This document shows, piece by piece, positions 33,133-40,726 of a stretch of 40,726 bases of DNA (its first letter is position 1; each line of letters opens with the position of its first letter). Origin of the DNA: Bacteroidales bacterium (lineage in GTDB: Bacteria; Bacteroidota; Bacteroidia; Bacteroidales; UBA932); contig JAFYME010000067.1 in assembly GCA_017556765.1 (NCBI GenBank), forward strand, positions 1-40,726, in the 5' to 3' direction. The notes below the pieces were generated by a model. The model did not search any database. It was not told where the DNA came from and was given only the letters and a program-made list of their open reading frames with translations. The position numbers and the translations under genes are program-made.

Positions 33133-33762
33133 CTATTTTTTTTGAAATGGACCTATAAAATTGACAGAATCAATGGAAACCTGTGTACTATCTTTAACAA
33201 TAATCGCATAATTATTGAAATTATTGTATAAAATGGTACTTCTGGCCCTCTGATCCGACTCCATACCATATCCCTGCATGAATCCGTCAGGAGAATACAT
33301 CCTGACATAGCAGTGAGTATAGATCTTTTCATTTTCCTGATCCCAGTAAAGTGTATCAGTCTCCATCACCTCCTGATTGATGAGATTCTTCACCACTACA
33401 TTTCCGAAAGCTTCCCAGCTTTCCCTTCCGTCATCATACTTGAGATGCCTAGCATTGTCTGCAACTATCTCAGTCTCAAGCTTGCCGTTCTCATCAAATC
33501 CGTACACGAAGAAACCTTCAGGAAAAAGTTCGAAATCGAGAGTATCTCCCCTTTCATACTTTTCCATACGCGGTGCCTCAGCCCTCATCTTGATCATTCC
33601 GTTATCACTCTGCACTATGAACATATCGTCCACTACCTGTACCGGAGTCTCCTTAAGATCAAGTGTTTCCGCTTCACCCAATTTTCCTTTACATGAATAA
33701 ACGACGAAAGCAACCGCCGTAGCGGTTGCCATCATCTTCATGATATGTCTGATATTTTCCAA
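33133..33762 (-). CDS. lptC: LPS export protein LptC
   Basis: 209 residues. LptC takes lipopolysaccharide from LptBFG and passes it across the periplasm. The N-terminus ATATAVAFVVYSCKGK has a lipoprotein-like Cys, common in Bacteroidota LptC. The rest is a beta-jellyroll rich in short strands: DMFIVQSDNGMIKMRAEAPRM, GFFVYGFDENGKLETEIVADNA, AFGNVVVKNLINQEVMETDTLYWD, and IYTHCYVRM, following the LptC/OstA pattern. A second Met (residue 8, before KMMATATA) is an equally plausible start. The TPR gene ends 7 nt upstream, so the two are likely one transcript. Confidence 0.88.
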   Translation of the reverse strand: MENIRHIMKMMATATAVAFVVYSCKGKLGEAETLDLKETPVQVVDDMFIVQSDNGMIKMRAEAPRMEKYERGDTLDFELFPEGFFVYGFDENGKLETEIVADNARHLKYDDGRESWEAFGNVVVKNLINQEVMETDTLYWDQENEKIYTHCYVRMYSPDGFMQGYGMESDQRARSTILYNNFNNYAIIVKDSTQVSIDSVNFIGPFQKK

Positions 33763-33768
33763 TATCCG

Positions 33769-35097
33769 TTAGTTCTGAGTTCTTACAGTAGTTGTAGCTC
33801 TCATTCCACCGCATGAAACAGTGTATGACTGACCGTTTGTGAAGTCGTACATGAACGCCTCAGCTGTCTGTGGATAGTAAGCTGAATACTGTCTGATGTG
33901 GTTTGTCGCATCCTCAGCAAGAGTCTCATCAGCTGCCTTAGCCTTGTTCATATAGTCAACAGCAACCCAGTACTTAGCTCTCTGCTCGATATCGTTTCCA
34001 CCGCATGGAACGCTACCCCAGATTGTACCCATGAGCATGTAAGCCTTACCTGCGAGTGATGGATCGAGATCAGCAACCTTCTGAGCAGCCTCGAAAGCCT
34101 GTGCGTACTTAGAGCTCTTGAAGCAGAATGCAGCAAGCTCATAGTAGTAACCGGCATCTGTAACAGCATCTGAAGCCTCAGCTGCGATAGCCTCGTCCAT
34201 ATACTTCACTGCATTGTCTACATCACCTCTACCTGCATAAAGCTTGTAAAGATAGTATGCTGAAGTGTGTGAAGGCTCCTGAGTATGCATTGTAGTAACT
34301 GCATTGAGGAAGAGATCGTTGTCTGTACATCCCTCAGTGATACCCATCATTCTCACGATGTTCTTTGCAAGGTCAAGGTTCTGAGGATCAGCCTCATATC
34401 TTGGACCGAAGAGAGCGATGAGGTTGTCACAGCTAGCAACCTGGCTTGTGATGAAGAGGCTCTCAACATCCTCTACAGTCTTGTCGATGCTTCTCTTCTC
34501 TGTATCGTTCTTTGGAGTCATCATACCGAGATACTTGATAGCGTTCTCATAGATCTCGATAACCTTCTCAGCGTCTACTGTACCCTCACGGAAGAGGTCG
34601 ATAGCTGTGTTGAGCTGGAAAAGGAAGATGTTTGCTCTTGTCTCTTCCTTAGTCTGAGCTACGATATCGTTAAGACCTGCATAAAGTCTCTCAGGATCGT
34701 TCTTCATGTAGTTGTACATGTCGAGAGCCTTGTTGTTGAGAGAGCTTATAGCATATTTAGGCCAGAACTCTACTCTCTGATCGTATACAGTCATGAGTGA
34801 GTCAACGAGCTTAGCTCTGTAAACCGCATTCTTTGCATTCTTGTTGATGAGGTTACGAAGGAGTGTAGTACCGTCAGAAAGCATAGAATAACGTGCTGTA
34901 GGAGGACAAAGACTGTAAGCCTTTCTCCAGTTAGGAAGAGCAGAATCATAATTCTTCTGCTTGTAGTACTCTGTGTAATAAGACAAATACTTGATACACT
35001 CGGCGCTGTCAGGACCGAATTTTCCCTGTGCGGAAACTGTGCTGCTCGCGAAGAGTGCCATTGCAGCAACTGAAATCAACAGTACGATTCTTTTCAT
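33769..35097 (-). CDS. Exported TPR-repeat protein
   Basis: 442 residues with signal peptide MKRIVLLISVAAMALFASSTVSA. Tetratricopeptide-like helical pairs are visible: YLSYYTEYYKQKNYDSALPNWRKAYSLCP at the front, and YYLYKLYAGRGDVDNAVKYMDEAI and YYELAAFCFKSSKYAQAFEAAQKV near the C-terminus. It is presumably a periplasmic scaffold. It is placed between a FadL-like outer-membrane protein and lptC, an arrangement that points to outer-membrane biogenesis; no biochemical role is known. Cys residues near the ends (SLCP, CGGND, SCGG) could form disulfides. Confidence 0.85.
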   Translation of the reverse strand: MKRIVLLISVAAMALFASSTVSAQGKFGPDSAECIKYLSYYTEYYKQKNYDSALPNWRKAYSLCPPTARYSMLSDGTTLLRNLINKNAKNAVYRAKLVDSLMTVYDQRVEFWPKYAISSLNNKALDMYNYMKNDPERLYAGLNDIVAQTKEETRANIFLFQLNTAIDLFREGTVDAEKVIEIYENAIKYLGMMTPKNDTEKRSIDKTVEDVESLFITSQVASCDNLIALFGPRYEADPQNLDLAKNIVRMMGITEGCTDNDLFLNAVTTMHTQEPSHTSAYYLYKLYAGRGDVDNAVKYMDEAIAAEASDAVTDAGYYYELAAFCFKSSKYAQAFEAAQKVADLDPSLAGKAYMLMGTIWGSVPCGGNDIEQRAKYWVAVDYMNKAKAADETLAEDATNHIRQYSAYYPQTAEAFMYDFTNGQSYTVSCGGMRATTTVRTQN

Positions 35098-35133
35098 AGT
35101 GGTATTATGTGTTTTTTAATTATTTTTCATCAA

Positions 35134-36447
35134 TTACTGATACTGAACCTTTCTGAACCATATATCATGGATATTGAATCCTATATTGAATGTGGCGTAT
35201 CTTTCACGTATCATATTGTTCCTGGTGCTTGCTCTCTGTCCCAGATCGACACCTATACTTATTCCATTATAAAGTTTGAAGACAGGAAGAGTCATACCAA
35301 GCGTTATTCCCATGGAATTCACATTGTTTCCGTCCATCTTATAATAAGCCTGATCATAATAGAATCCCACTCTATATGAACATGTCTTCATATAATATCT
35401 GACATCGTTTCTGTTCGGAACTATCTCAAATCCAGCTCTGAAAGACTGGGAAACCGCTGATGTGAATACAGACTGACCGCTTACTGCAAATCCTGCAGCC
35501 TTGTCAAGTCCAGTACCTCTCCAGTCTGATCTTAAGTAATCGAATTCAGCGCTCCACTTGTCTCCACCTTTAAATGCAATACCTACACCTATCTCATCCG
35601 CAAATCTCACCCCTGTCTTAGCCAAGGTATCCACATTATATTTCAATGTATCTGTTACACTCGACTGGTTTGCATATCTGTAGTTGGTCGAATAACCCTT
35701 CATGTTTGTACCGAGCTTATACGTAGCTCCGATCACCATAGAAACATTTCCGCCAAGCTTCTGCTCATACTGAAAACCGAATTTTCCGGTCAGACCTCTT
35801 ACAGTAAGCTCGCTTCCGCTGTTCAAGGACCTGTATGAAGCATCCGAATAATCCATATTGGTTATCTTGTCGAGATTTCCGAAATAGTAGATCATGTCAG
35901 CTCCTACCGAAAGTCTCTTCCAGAAAGTCACTCCCGCACCAAAGAACGCCTGATACACACTTCCTGATCCATTGGAATCATACGTGATGTTACCTGTGTT
36001 GCCAATGATTTCAGGATTTGTCTCAACAGAAGAAAAGTCATATCCCATATCGCTGTACGGCGTGATTCCCACCTTGAAGGCTGAAGACCTGTAGATAGGG
36101 AAAGTCATTACAAAATCATAGATGTTGAATGTATTATGTGCAGACTTCTTGTCTCCTTGTCTGTAAACCGTGTTACTCTGTACAAGTCCGAAATCAGCCA
36201 TGAACGCCAGTGAATCCCTGGCTGTCACAGCTGCAGGATTCTGGATGTTTATGAATCTGTTGTTTCTGTTGGCGATTCCAACACCGCCCATGCTCTTGTT
36301 ATATGCAGTTCCTTCCTTCGATAAATCTCCCAATCCATATATTGAATACGGAGAATACGCGCCATAAGTGCCGTCCTGTGCATGCACGCAGACACCTATG
36401 ACGAGAAATACCGCAAGCAGGAAAATCCTTTCAATCTTTCTTATCAT
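35134..36447 (-). CDS. Outer-membrane beta-barrel protein (FadL/PorV-like)
   Basis: 437 residues, with an N-terminal signal peptide ending VCVHAQDG. YSIYGLGDLSKEGTAYNKSMGGVGIANRN and INIQNPAAVTARDSLAF are typical of the FadL-like barrel proteins of Bacteroidota. Alternating strands run through to the end (ATFNIGFNIHDIWFRKVQYQ). The protein is likely a passive or hydrophobic-substrate channel; ligand is unknown. Its start overlaps the coaX end by 17 nt, so translation is coupled to a CoA-synthesis gene, an arrangement I associate with Bacteroidales. Confidence 0.85.
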   Translation of the reverse strand: MIRKIERIFLLAVFLVIGVCVHAQDGTYGAYSPYSIYGLGDLSKEGTAYNKSMGGVGIANRNNRFINIQNPAAVTARDSLAFMADFGLVQSNTVYRQGDKKSAHNTFNIYDFVMTFPIYRSSAFKVGITPYSDMGYDFSSVETNPEIIGNTGNITYDSNGSGSVYQAFFGAGVTFWKRLSVGADMIYYFGNLDKITNMDYSDASYRSLNSGSELTVRGLTGKFGFQYEQKLGGNVSMVIGATYKLGTNMKGYSTNYRYANQSSVTDTLKYNVDTLAKTGVRFADEIGVGIAFKGGDKWSAEFDYLRSDWRGTGLDKAAGFAVSGQSVFTSAVSQSFRAGFEIVPNRNDVRYYMKTCSYRVGFYYDQAYYKMDGNNVNSMGITLGMTLPVFKLYNGISIGVDLGQRASTRNNMIRERYATFNIGFNIHDIWFRKVQYQ

Positions 36448-37150
36448 ACTCTACAGCTATTAAAGCCAAGCCCATCAAAACCAAATTACAAACTACAAAG
36501 ATGGAGTTTTTCATCCTTTTTGCAAAATAAATTGCGTCTCCACCTGTAAAAACAGCAATATTTTCAGGATGTTGTGATACATAACCCTCTATTTCAAACA
36601 TTATGCCTGAAATAACTCCTGAGGTTATTGACGAAGCAATATCCGTGCCTTTTTGAGAAATATCTTCGGCAACTCCAAGAAGAGGCAGCGGTTTCGCATA
36701 TCTGTTAAGAGCCTTGAATCTTGTACGGCAGCCTAATGAAACATTACCCCCTTCATATCTTCCTTCCGGATCGAGAAAATCTACAGTAAGTGTGGTGCCT
36801 AAATCAAATATTGTACAGCCTCGCTTCTTGAAAAGATATCTGGAAGCTATGATTGAAGCAGCTCTGTCAGGACTCAGGTACGACGGAACATCATATCTTT
36901 CAAGAATATTCTCATCAATTATGATAAGTCTGGTACATTCATTCCTGAGTTTTTCCACAGCCTGTTTTGAAAATACCCTTACACTGCTCAGAATCATTAC
37001 ATTGGGCTTGGTCTTCTCAGTAAGGGAAAGTATAAAGTCAAGCATACGCTCACCCTGATATCTGAACGTCTTGCCCAATGTCATTCCATCGGCCCATGCC
37101 GCTTTGAGAGCGGTGTTTCCTATGTCGATTATAAGGTTGGCTGCTTCCAT
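36431..37150 (-). CDS. coaX: Type III pantothenate kinase
   Basis: CoaX phosphorylates pantothenate, the first step to coenzyme A. The 239-residue ASKHA-fold protein has LIIDIGNTALKAAW (7-20; the phosphate-1 motif), SPDRAASIIASRYLF (usually GPDR), FDLGTTLTVDFLD (phosphate-2 and catalytic Asp), and FTGGDAIYFAK near the C-terminus (adenosine region). SSITSGVISGIMFEIEGY is the dimer helix. It begins 16 nt after the mfd stop and overlaps the following OMP gene. Confidence 0.93.
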   Translation of the reverse strand: MEAANLIIDIGNTALKAAWADGMTLGKTFRYQGERMLDFILSLTEKTKPNVMILSSVRVFSKQAVEKLRNECTRLIIIDENILERYDVPSYLSPDRAASIIASRYLFKKRGCTIFDLGTTLTVDFLDPEGRYEGGNVSLGCRTRFKALNRYAKPLPLLGVAEDISQKGTDIASSITSGVISGIMFEIEGYVSQHPENIAVFTGGDAIYFAKRMKNSIFVVCNLVLMGLALIAVEYDKKD

Positions 37151-37166
37151 AATAGATCAGACAAAT

Positions 37167-40100
37167 TTAAGACAATTTCTTTAAAAGAGCATATGCCTTT
37201 GCTATTCCATCCACATTTCTTGCAAATATCCTCAATTTATTGTCGTTCTGCTTCAGTTCGAATAGTTTAGGATTGACACTCACATTCTCAAGTATCTTCG
37301 CAAACTTGTCCGAACGGTAATACTGCGACAAAGGATTGGAGATGAAGAACGCTATCAACACCCCATTCTTTATGATGATCTTTTCGAATCCAAGTTTAAT
37401 TCCGAGCTGTCTGATTCTTACAATATCGAAGAGTCTTACCAGTTCTTCCGGCATCTTTCCGAAACGGTCCTCTAGCCTTACCCTCATGTTTTCAAGATCC
37501 TTCTCGGATGTAAGGGAATCGAGTTCCTTGTATATCCTTATCTTTTCTGCCGTCATATCGATGTAGCTGTCCGGAATAAGGGCAAGCTGGTCTGTCTCGA
37601 TCGTACAGTCAGAAACATAGTTCTCGCTTACGTTCCTTGGCGTAAGTCCGGTCTCAACTCCAAGCTCCTCCATCGCCTCGGCAAGGATCTTCTGATATGT
37701 CTCGAATCCCATGTCGGTGATGAATCCGCTCTGTTCCGCTCCAAGAAGGTTTCCGGCACCTCGGATATCAAGGTCCTGCATGGCAATGTTGAATCCGCTT
37801 CCCAGATCGGAGAATGATTCGATCGCCTTAAGCCTGCGGCGGGCATCTTCCGTGATGGAAAGAAGCGGAGGTACGATCAGGTAGCAGAAGGCCCTTCTGT
37901 TCGATCGTCCGACGCGTCCACGAAGCTGGTGAAGGTCGCTCAGACCTATGTTCTGGGCCTGGTTGATGATGATCGTATTTGCATTTGGCACATCGAGTCC
38001 GTTCTCGATGATTGTCGTACAGAGAAGCATGTCATAGTCACCGGCCATGAAGTCAAGTATCTTGTTTTCAAGCACTTTAGCCTCCATCTGACCATGAGCG
38101 ACACATATCTTCATGTCAGGGACAAGCCTGTGAAGGATATCATGAATGGACTGCAGCTCCTCTACCCTGTTGTGAAGGAAGAAAAGCTGTCCTCCCCTGT
38201 TGAGCTCATACCTTATGATCTTCTTTATCTCGTCATGATCAAAGAGCATTATCTCTGTCTGGACAGGGATCCTGTTAGGCGGAGGAGTGCTGATGATCGA
38301 AAGGTCGCGGGCTCCCAGGAGCGAGAACTGGAGGGTACGCGGGATAGGCGTCGCTGTAAGCGTAAGCGTATCCACGGATGCCTTCAGCTGGCGGAGCTTC
38401 TCCTTGGCGCTCACACCGAACTTCTGCTCCTCATCGATGATGAGAAGTCCAAGATCCTTGAATTCAAAACCTTTACCTATAAGTTTATGCGTACCTATGA
38501 CGATATCGAGAGTACCTGCCTTCAGTCTTTTCTGGATATCAGCGATTTCCTTTGCAGTCCTGAGCCTGCTCACATAATCAATGTTGCATGGGAAATCCTT
38601 CAGACGGTTCTGGAACGTCTTGTAATGCTGAAGCGCAAGGATAGTGGTAGGCACAAGGACAACGACCTGCTTGCTGTCGGCGACAGCCTTGAACGCAGCG
38701 CGTACGGCAACCTCGGTCTTTCCGAATCCCACGTCACCGCACACGAGCCTGTCCATAGGACATTCATCCTCCATGTCCCTCTTGACTGCCTGCACGGCCT
38801 TTTCCTGATCTGGAGTATCCTCATACATGAATGAAGACTCGAGCTCCTGCTGCAGGAATGTATCTGCAGAGAAAGCGAATCCTCTGGCACTCTTTCTCTT
38901 GGCGTAAAGCTGGATGAGATCCTTGGCTATATCCTTTACCTTCGACTTCGTGCTGGCCTTGAGGTTCTGCCATACCTTAGATCCAAGCTTATGGATCTTA
39001 GGGGGCTCGGAATCCTTTGATTTATAGCGAGATATCTTATGAAGGGCATGTACGGAAACAAAGACCACGTCGTTATCCCTGTACATCAGCTTCACTACCT
39101 CATGCATCCTTCCCTTGTCATCCTTCATGCGCACAAGACCACCGAATATACCCACACCATAATCGATATGGACGATGTAATCCCCTATCGCGAAAGATGT
39201 AAGGTCATTGATGGTCAGCTGCTCGCTCTTCTCCACGCTTCTTCTTATGGTGACCCTGTGGAAACGGTCGAAGATCTCATGGTCACTGTAGCAGCAGACC
39301 TTGTTTTCATGGTCAATGAATCCGTTGTGAAGGTTTTTCTTCGGAACGAATTCCGGCATGATGCCCCCGTTCTGGGACATTATGGCCTGAAGCCTGTCCA
39401 GCTGGGACTGCTTCTCTCCATACACCCTTACCCTGTAACCTTCCTCCAGACGCTTTCTTATATCTTCCGTCAGAAGCTCGAAATTCTTGTTGAACGTCGG
39501 CTGAGGGGCGATGCTGAACTTTATGGATTCCTCATTCTGACGCGACAACGGAAGCTCCATGTATATTTTCCTGAATCTCTCTAGCCTGCCGAAGAAATCC
39601 CTTTCCTTGTACATATCGGAAGAATCCAGCCACACGATAGTATCCGAAGGAAGCGCATCGGCGACATTCATCACGCTCCCCTCTTCTTCCGAGGCCACAA
39701 TGTCCGGATATATCTCAGCCTCAGTCACTTTCTCCTTTGAAAGCTGAGTGTTGCAGTCGAAAATGTTTATGGAATCAATCTCATCTCCGAAGAACGAAAC
39801 TCGGAACGGATCATTATATGAATATGAAAATATATCCACTATGGCTCCTCTGATAGCGAACTGTCCGGGCTCCCCTACGAAGTCAACCCTCTCGAAACCG
39901 CTGTCAAACAACGACTTTATTATATCCTCATGGCTGATTTCATCCCCTACCGAAAGTTTCAGGAGCGAATCCTTGATCTTTCCGGCTTCAGGAATCCCCT
40001 CTTCAAGGGCCGAAGGATAAGACACTATAATGAGCTGCCCTTCCTTATAGTCGAGTATCTTTCCTATCGCCGAAGTCCTCTGCACCCCCAATGTAGACTT

Positions 40101-40355
40101 GTAGTTGCTCTTCTCCAGATTCTTTCCCGAATCAGGAAGGAAGAACACCTTGTCTCCTTCTATAAGATTATAAAGGTCAGCGGCGCAGTATTCCGCAGAC
40201 TCCTTGTCCGGCAGGACGATCAGCTGCATCCCGTCATGATCCAGCTGGGACACGACGAACCATCGGGCCGACAGAAACAGCCCGCTGCAGAAGATTTCCG
40301 AAGAGGAATCCAGCTTTTCCGCAAGTTTGTTTACGGAATTTGTACTTATTAACAT
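37167..40355 (-). CDS. mfd: Transcription-repair coupling factor Mfd
   Basis: Mfd removes RNA polymerase stalled at DNA damage and recruits UvrA. The 1062-residue protein is a little shorter than the E. coli protein (1148). Domains in order: UvrB-like N-terminal module (1 to about 330), RNA-polymerase-interaction CarD-like domain (about 400-465; IGDYIVHIDYGVGIFGGL), translocase lobe 1 with Walker A CGDVGFGKTEVAVRAAF (about 535-550) and the DEEQ box IIDEEQKFGV, lobe 2 with QLRGRVGRSNRRAFCYL, and the C-terminal TRCF regulatory domain. All core motifs are intact. It probably opens the run of genes mfd-coaX-OMP-TPR-lptC. Confidence 0.97.
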   Translation of the reverse strand: MLISTNSVNKLAEKLDSSSEIFCSGLFLSARWFVVSQLDHDGMQLIVLPDKESAEYCAADLYNLIEGDKVFFLPDSGKNLEKSNYKSTLGVQRTSAIGKILDYKEGQLIIVSYPSALEEGIPEAGKIKDSLLKLSVGDEISHEDIIKSLFDSGFERVDFVGEPGQFAIRGAIVDIFSYSYNDPFRVSFFGDEIDSINIFDCNTQLSKEKVTEAEIYPDIVASEEEGSVMNVADALPSDTIVWLDSSDMYKERDFFGRLERFRKIYMELPLSRQNEESIKFSIAPQPTFNKNFELLTEDIRKRLEEGYRVRVYGEKQSQLDRLQAIMSQNGGIMPEFVPKKNLHNGFIDHENKVCCYSDHEIFDRFHRVTIRRSVEKSEQLTINDLTSFAIGDYIVHIDYGVGIFGGLVRMKDDKGRMHEVVKLMYRDNDVVFVSVHALHKISRYKSKDSEPPKIHKLGSKVWQNLKASTKSKVKDIAKDLIQLYAKRKSARGFAFSADTFLQQELESSFMYEDTPDQEKAVQAVKRDMEDECPMDRLVCGDVGFGKTEVAVRAAFKAVADSKQVVVLVPTTILALQHYKTFQNRLKDFPCNIDYVSRLRTAKEIADIQKRLKAGTLDIVIGTHKLIGKGFEFKDLGLLIIDEEQKFGVSAKEKLRQLKASVDTLTLTATPIPRTLQFSLLGARDLSIISTPPPNRIPVQTEIMLFDHDEIKKIIRYELNRGGQLFFLHNRVEELQSIHDILHRLVPDMKICVAHGQMEAKVLENKILDFMAGDYDMLLCTTIIENGLDVPNANTIIINQAQNIGLSDLHQLRGRVGRSNRRAFCYLIVPPLLSITEDARRRLKAIESFSDLGSGFNIAMQDLDIRGAGNLLGAEQSGFITDMGFETYQKILAEAMEELGVETGLTPRNVSENYVSDCTIETDQLALIPDSYIDMTAEKIRIYKELDSLTSEKDLENMRVRLEDRFGKMPEELVRLFDIVRIRQLGIKLGFEKIIIKNGVLIAFFISNPLSQYYRSDKFAKILENVSVNPKLFELKQNDNKLRIFARNVDGIAKAYALLKKLS

Positions 40356-40613
40356 TTTATGCGTTTTTCTGTTGATAACCCGTTGAAAACCCTGTTAAAA
40401 ACCATTGATAACTAAATTCGCAAATGATTTTTTTACGTATATACCGACGATGCTTCCAAAGGTCAAAATTTTTCGCAAACATTTTTCCAAGAAGTTCACA
40501 TCAGGCTTTTCAACAGGATATCATAGAGCTAAACATCTGTGTTTCAATAGGGGATAATCGTTATCAACATATCAACAATGAAATTATCATCATCAACTTT
40601 AAATAAATATCTC
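40356..40613. other. Intergenic region with DnaA-box-like motifs
   Basis: Between divergent mfd and ruvB lie TGTTGATAA at 40370-40378 (TTATCAACA on the minus strand) and TTATCAACA at 40561-40569, each one base from the E. coli DnaA box TTATCCACA. Degenerate neighbours are CGTTGAAAA and CATTGATAA just right of the first, TTTTCAACA at 40507-40515, and ATATCAACA after the second. The first four are spaced by about 11-12 nt, one helical turn. The region is AT-rich. DnaA binding, with a regulatory or origin role, is inference. Confidence 0.4.
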
Positions 40614-40621
40614 TATATTTG
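40614..40621 (+). promoter_or_regulatory. -7 box for ruvB
   Basis: TATATTTG fits TAnnTTTG perfectly, 24 nt before the ATG at 40646. The -33 region has only weak T-rich sequence. Confidence 0.6.
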
Positions 40622-40645
40622 TATATAATTATTTTGTTGTTGACC

Positions 40646-40726
40646 ATGGCAGATTTCGATCCCCGCAATATCAATGAGGGCAAAGATAAGGAATTGGACG
40701 GAATAATCCGTCCCCAGGACCTGCAA
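40646..40726 (+). CDS. ruvB: Holliday junction helicase RuvB (N-terminus only)
   Basis: 27 codons reach the window edge. MADFDPRNINEGKDKELDGI followed by IRPQDLQ matches the variable start and first conserved segment of RuvB (the LD-x-x-IRP-x-x-L region before DFxGQ). The ATPase core is outside. RuvB drives branch migration with RuvA. The divergent placement with mfd puts two DNA-repair genes around one regulatory region. Identification rests on few residues. Confidence 0.7.
   Translation, partial: MADFDPRNINEGKDKELDGIIRPQDLQ

Overview
The window looks like a chromosomal segment of a member of the Bacteroidales (Bacteroidota). The evidence is: many perfect TAnnTTTG -7 promoter boxes; start codons without Shine-Dalgarno sequences; Bacteroidota-type lipoproteins and outer-membrane proteins; a tryptophanase very close to the Bacteroides type; and the gene order mfd-coaX-OMP-TPR-lptC-ppiD. 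Genus cannot be assigned from the sequence. No tRNA, rRNA, insertion sequence with transposase, or cas gene was seen.

Layout. 1-3583: tnaA (truncated by the window edge) and mutS, both minus. 4033-8219: a GT4-like glycosyltransferase and a YfhO-family membrane protein, plus strand. 8220-10260: about 2 kb without genes, built from several repeat families. 10261-17483: a minus-strand series (Na/Pi transporter, DUF5106-like/thioredoxin lipoprotein, galM, thyA, folA, NSS symporter, small exported protein). 17593-23526: a plus-strand operon (metallopeptidase-like/beta-propeller/barrel protein, CpXC protein, GH92 lipoprotein). 23666-25933: galK and an exported endonuclease/exonuclease/phosphatase-family protein, minus. 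26040-26636: an isolated AT-rich gene resembling the MuF-C/BECR nuclease-like domains of phage and conjugative-element polyvalent proteins, next to an orphan promoter. 26809-27912: ychF, plus. 27873-40355: a minus-strand block (mfd, coaX, FadL-like OMP, TPR protein, lptC, ppiD-like, thioredoxin lipoprotein, Ca2+ P-type ATPase). 40646 onward: the start of a likely ruvB.

The coding content is mostly housekeeping: DNA repair (mutS, mfd, ruvB), dTMP/folate synthesis (thyA, folA), galactose entry (galM, galK), envelope biogenesis (lptC, ppiD-like, OMPs) and glycan work (GT4, YfhO, GH92).

The unusual content is in small repeats. (1) A 27-nt REP-like palindrome occurs nine times, including in-frame insertions inside mutS (a head-to-head pair), folA and the yfhO-like gene, much like Rickettsia palindromic elements. 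(2) At 8684-9653 fourteen hairpins, almost all exactly 36 nt, are separated by 36-nt linkers. They form a 72-nt lattice whose loops and linkers recur as a three-part, 216-nt higher-order repeat. A two-hairpin relative with different loops lies at 24852-24958 beside the galK promoter. (3) A nested 93-nt hairpin sits between the convergent GH92 and galK genes. The window also shows near-leaderless promoters, a terminator fused to a promoter, a convergent 40-bp gene overlap, and a cluster of DnaA-box-like motifs before ruvB.
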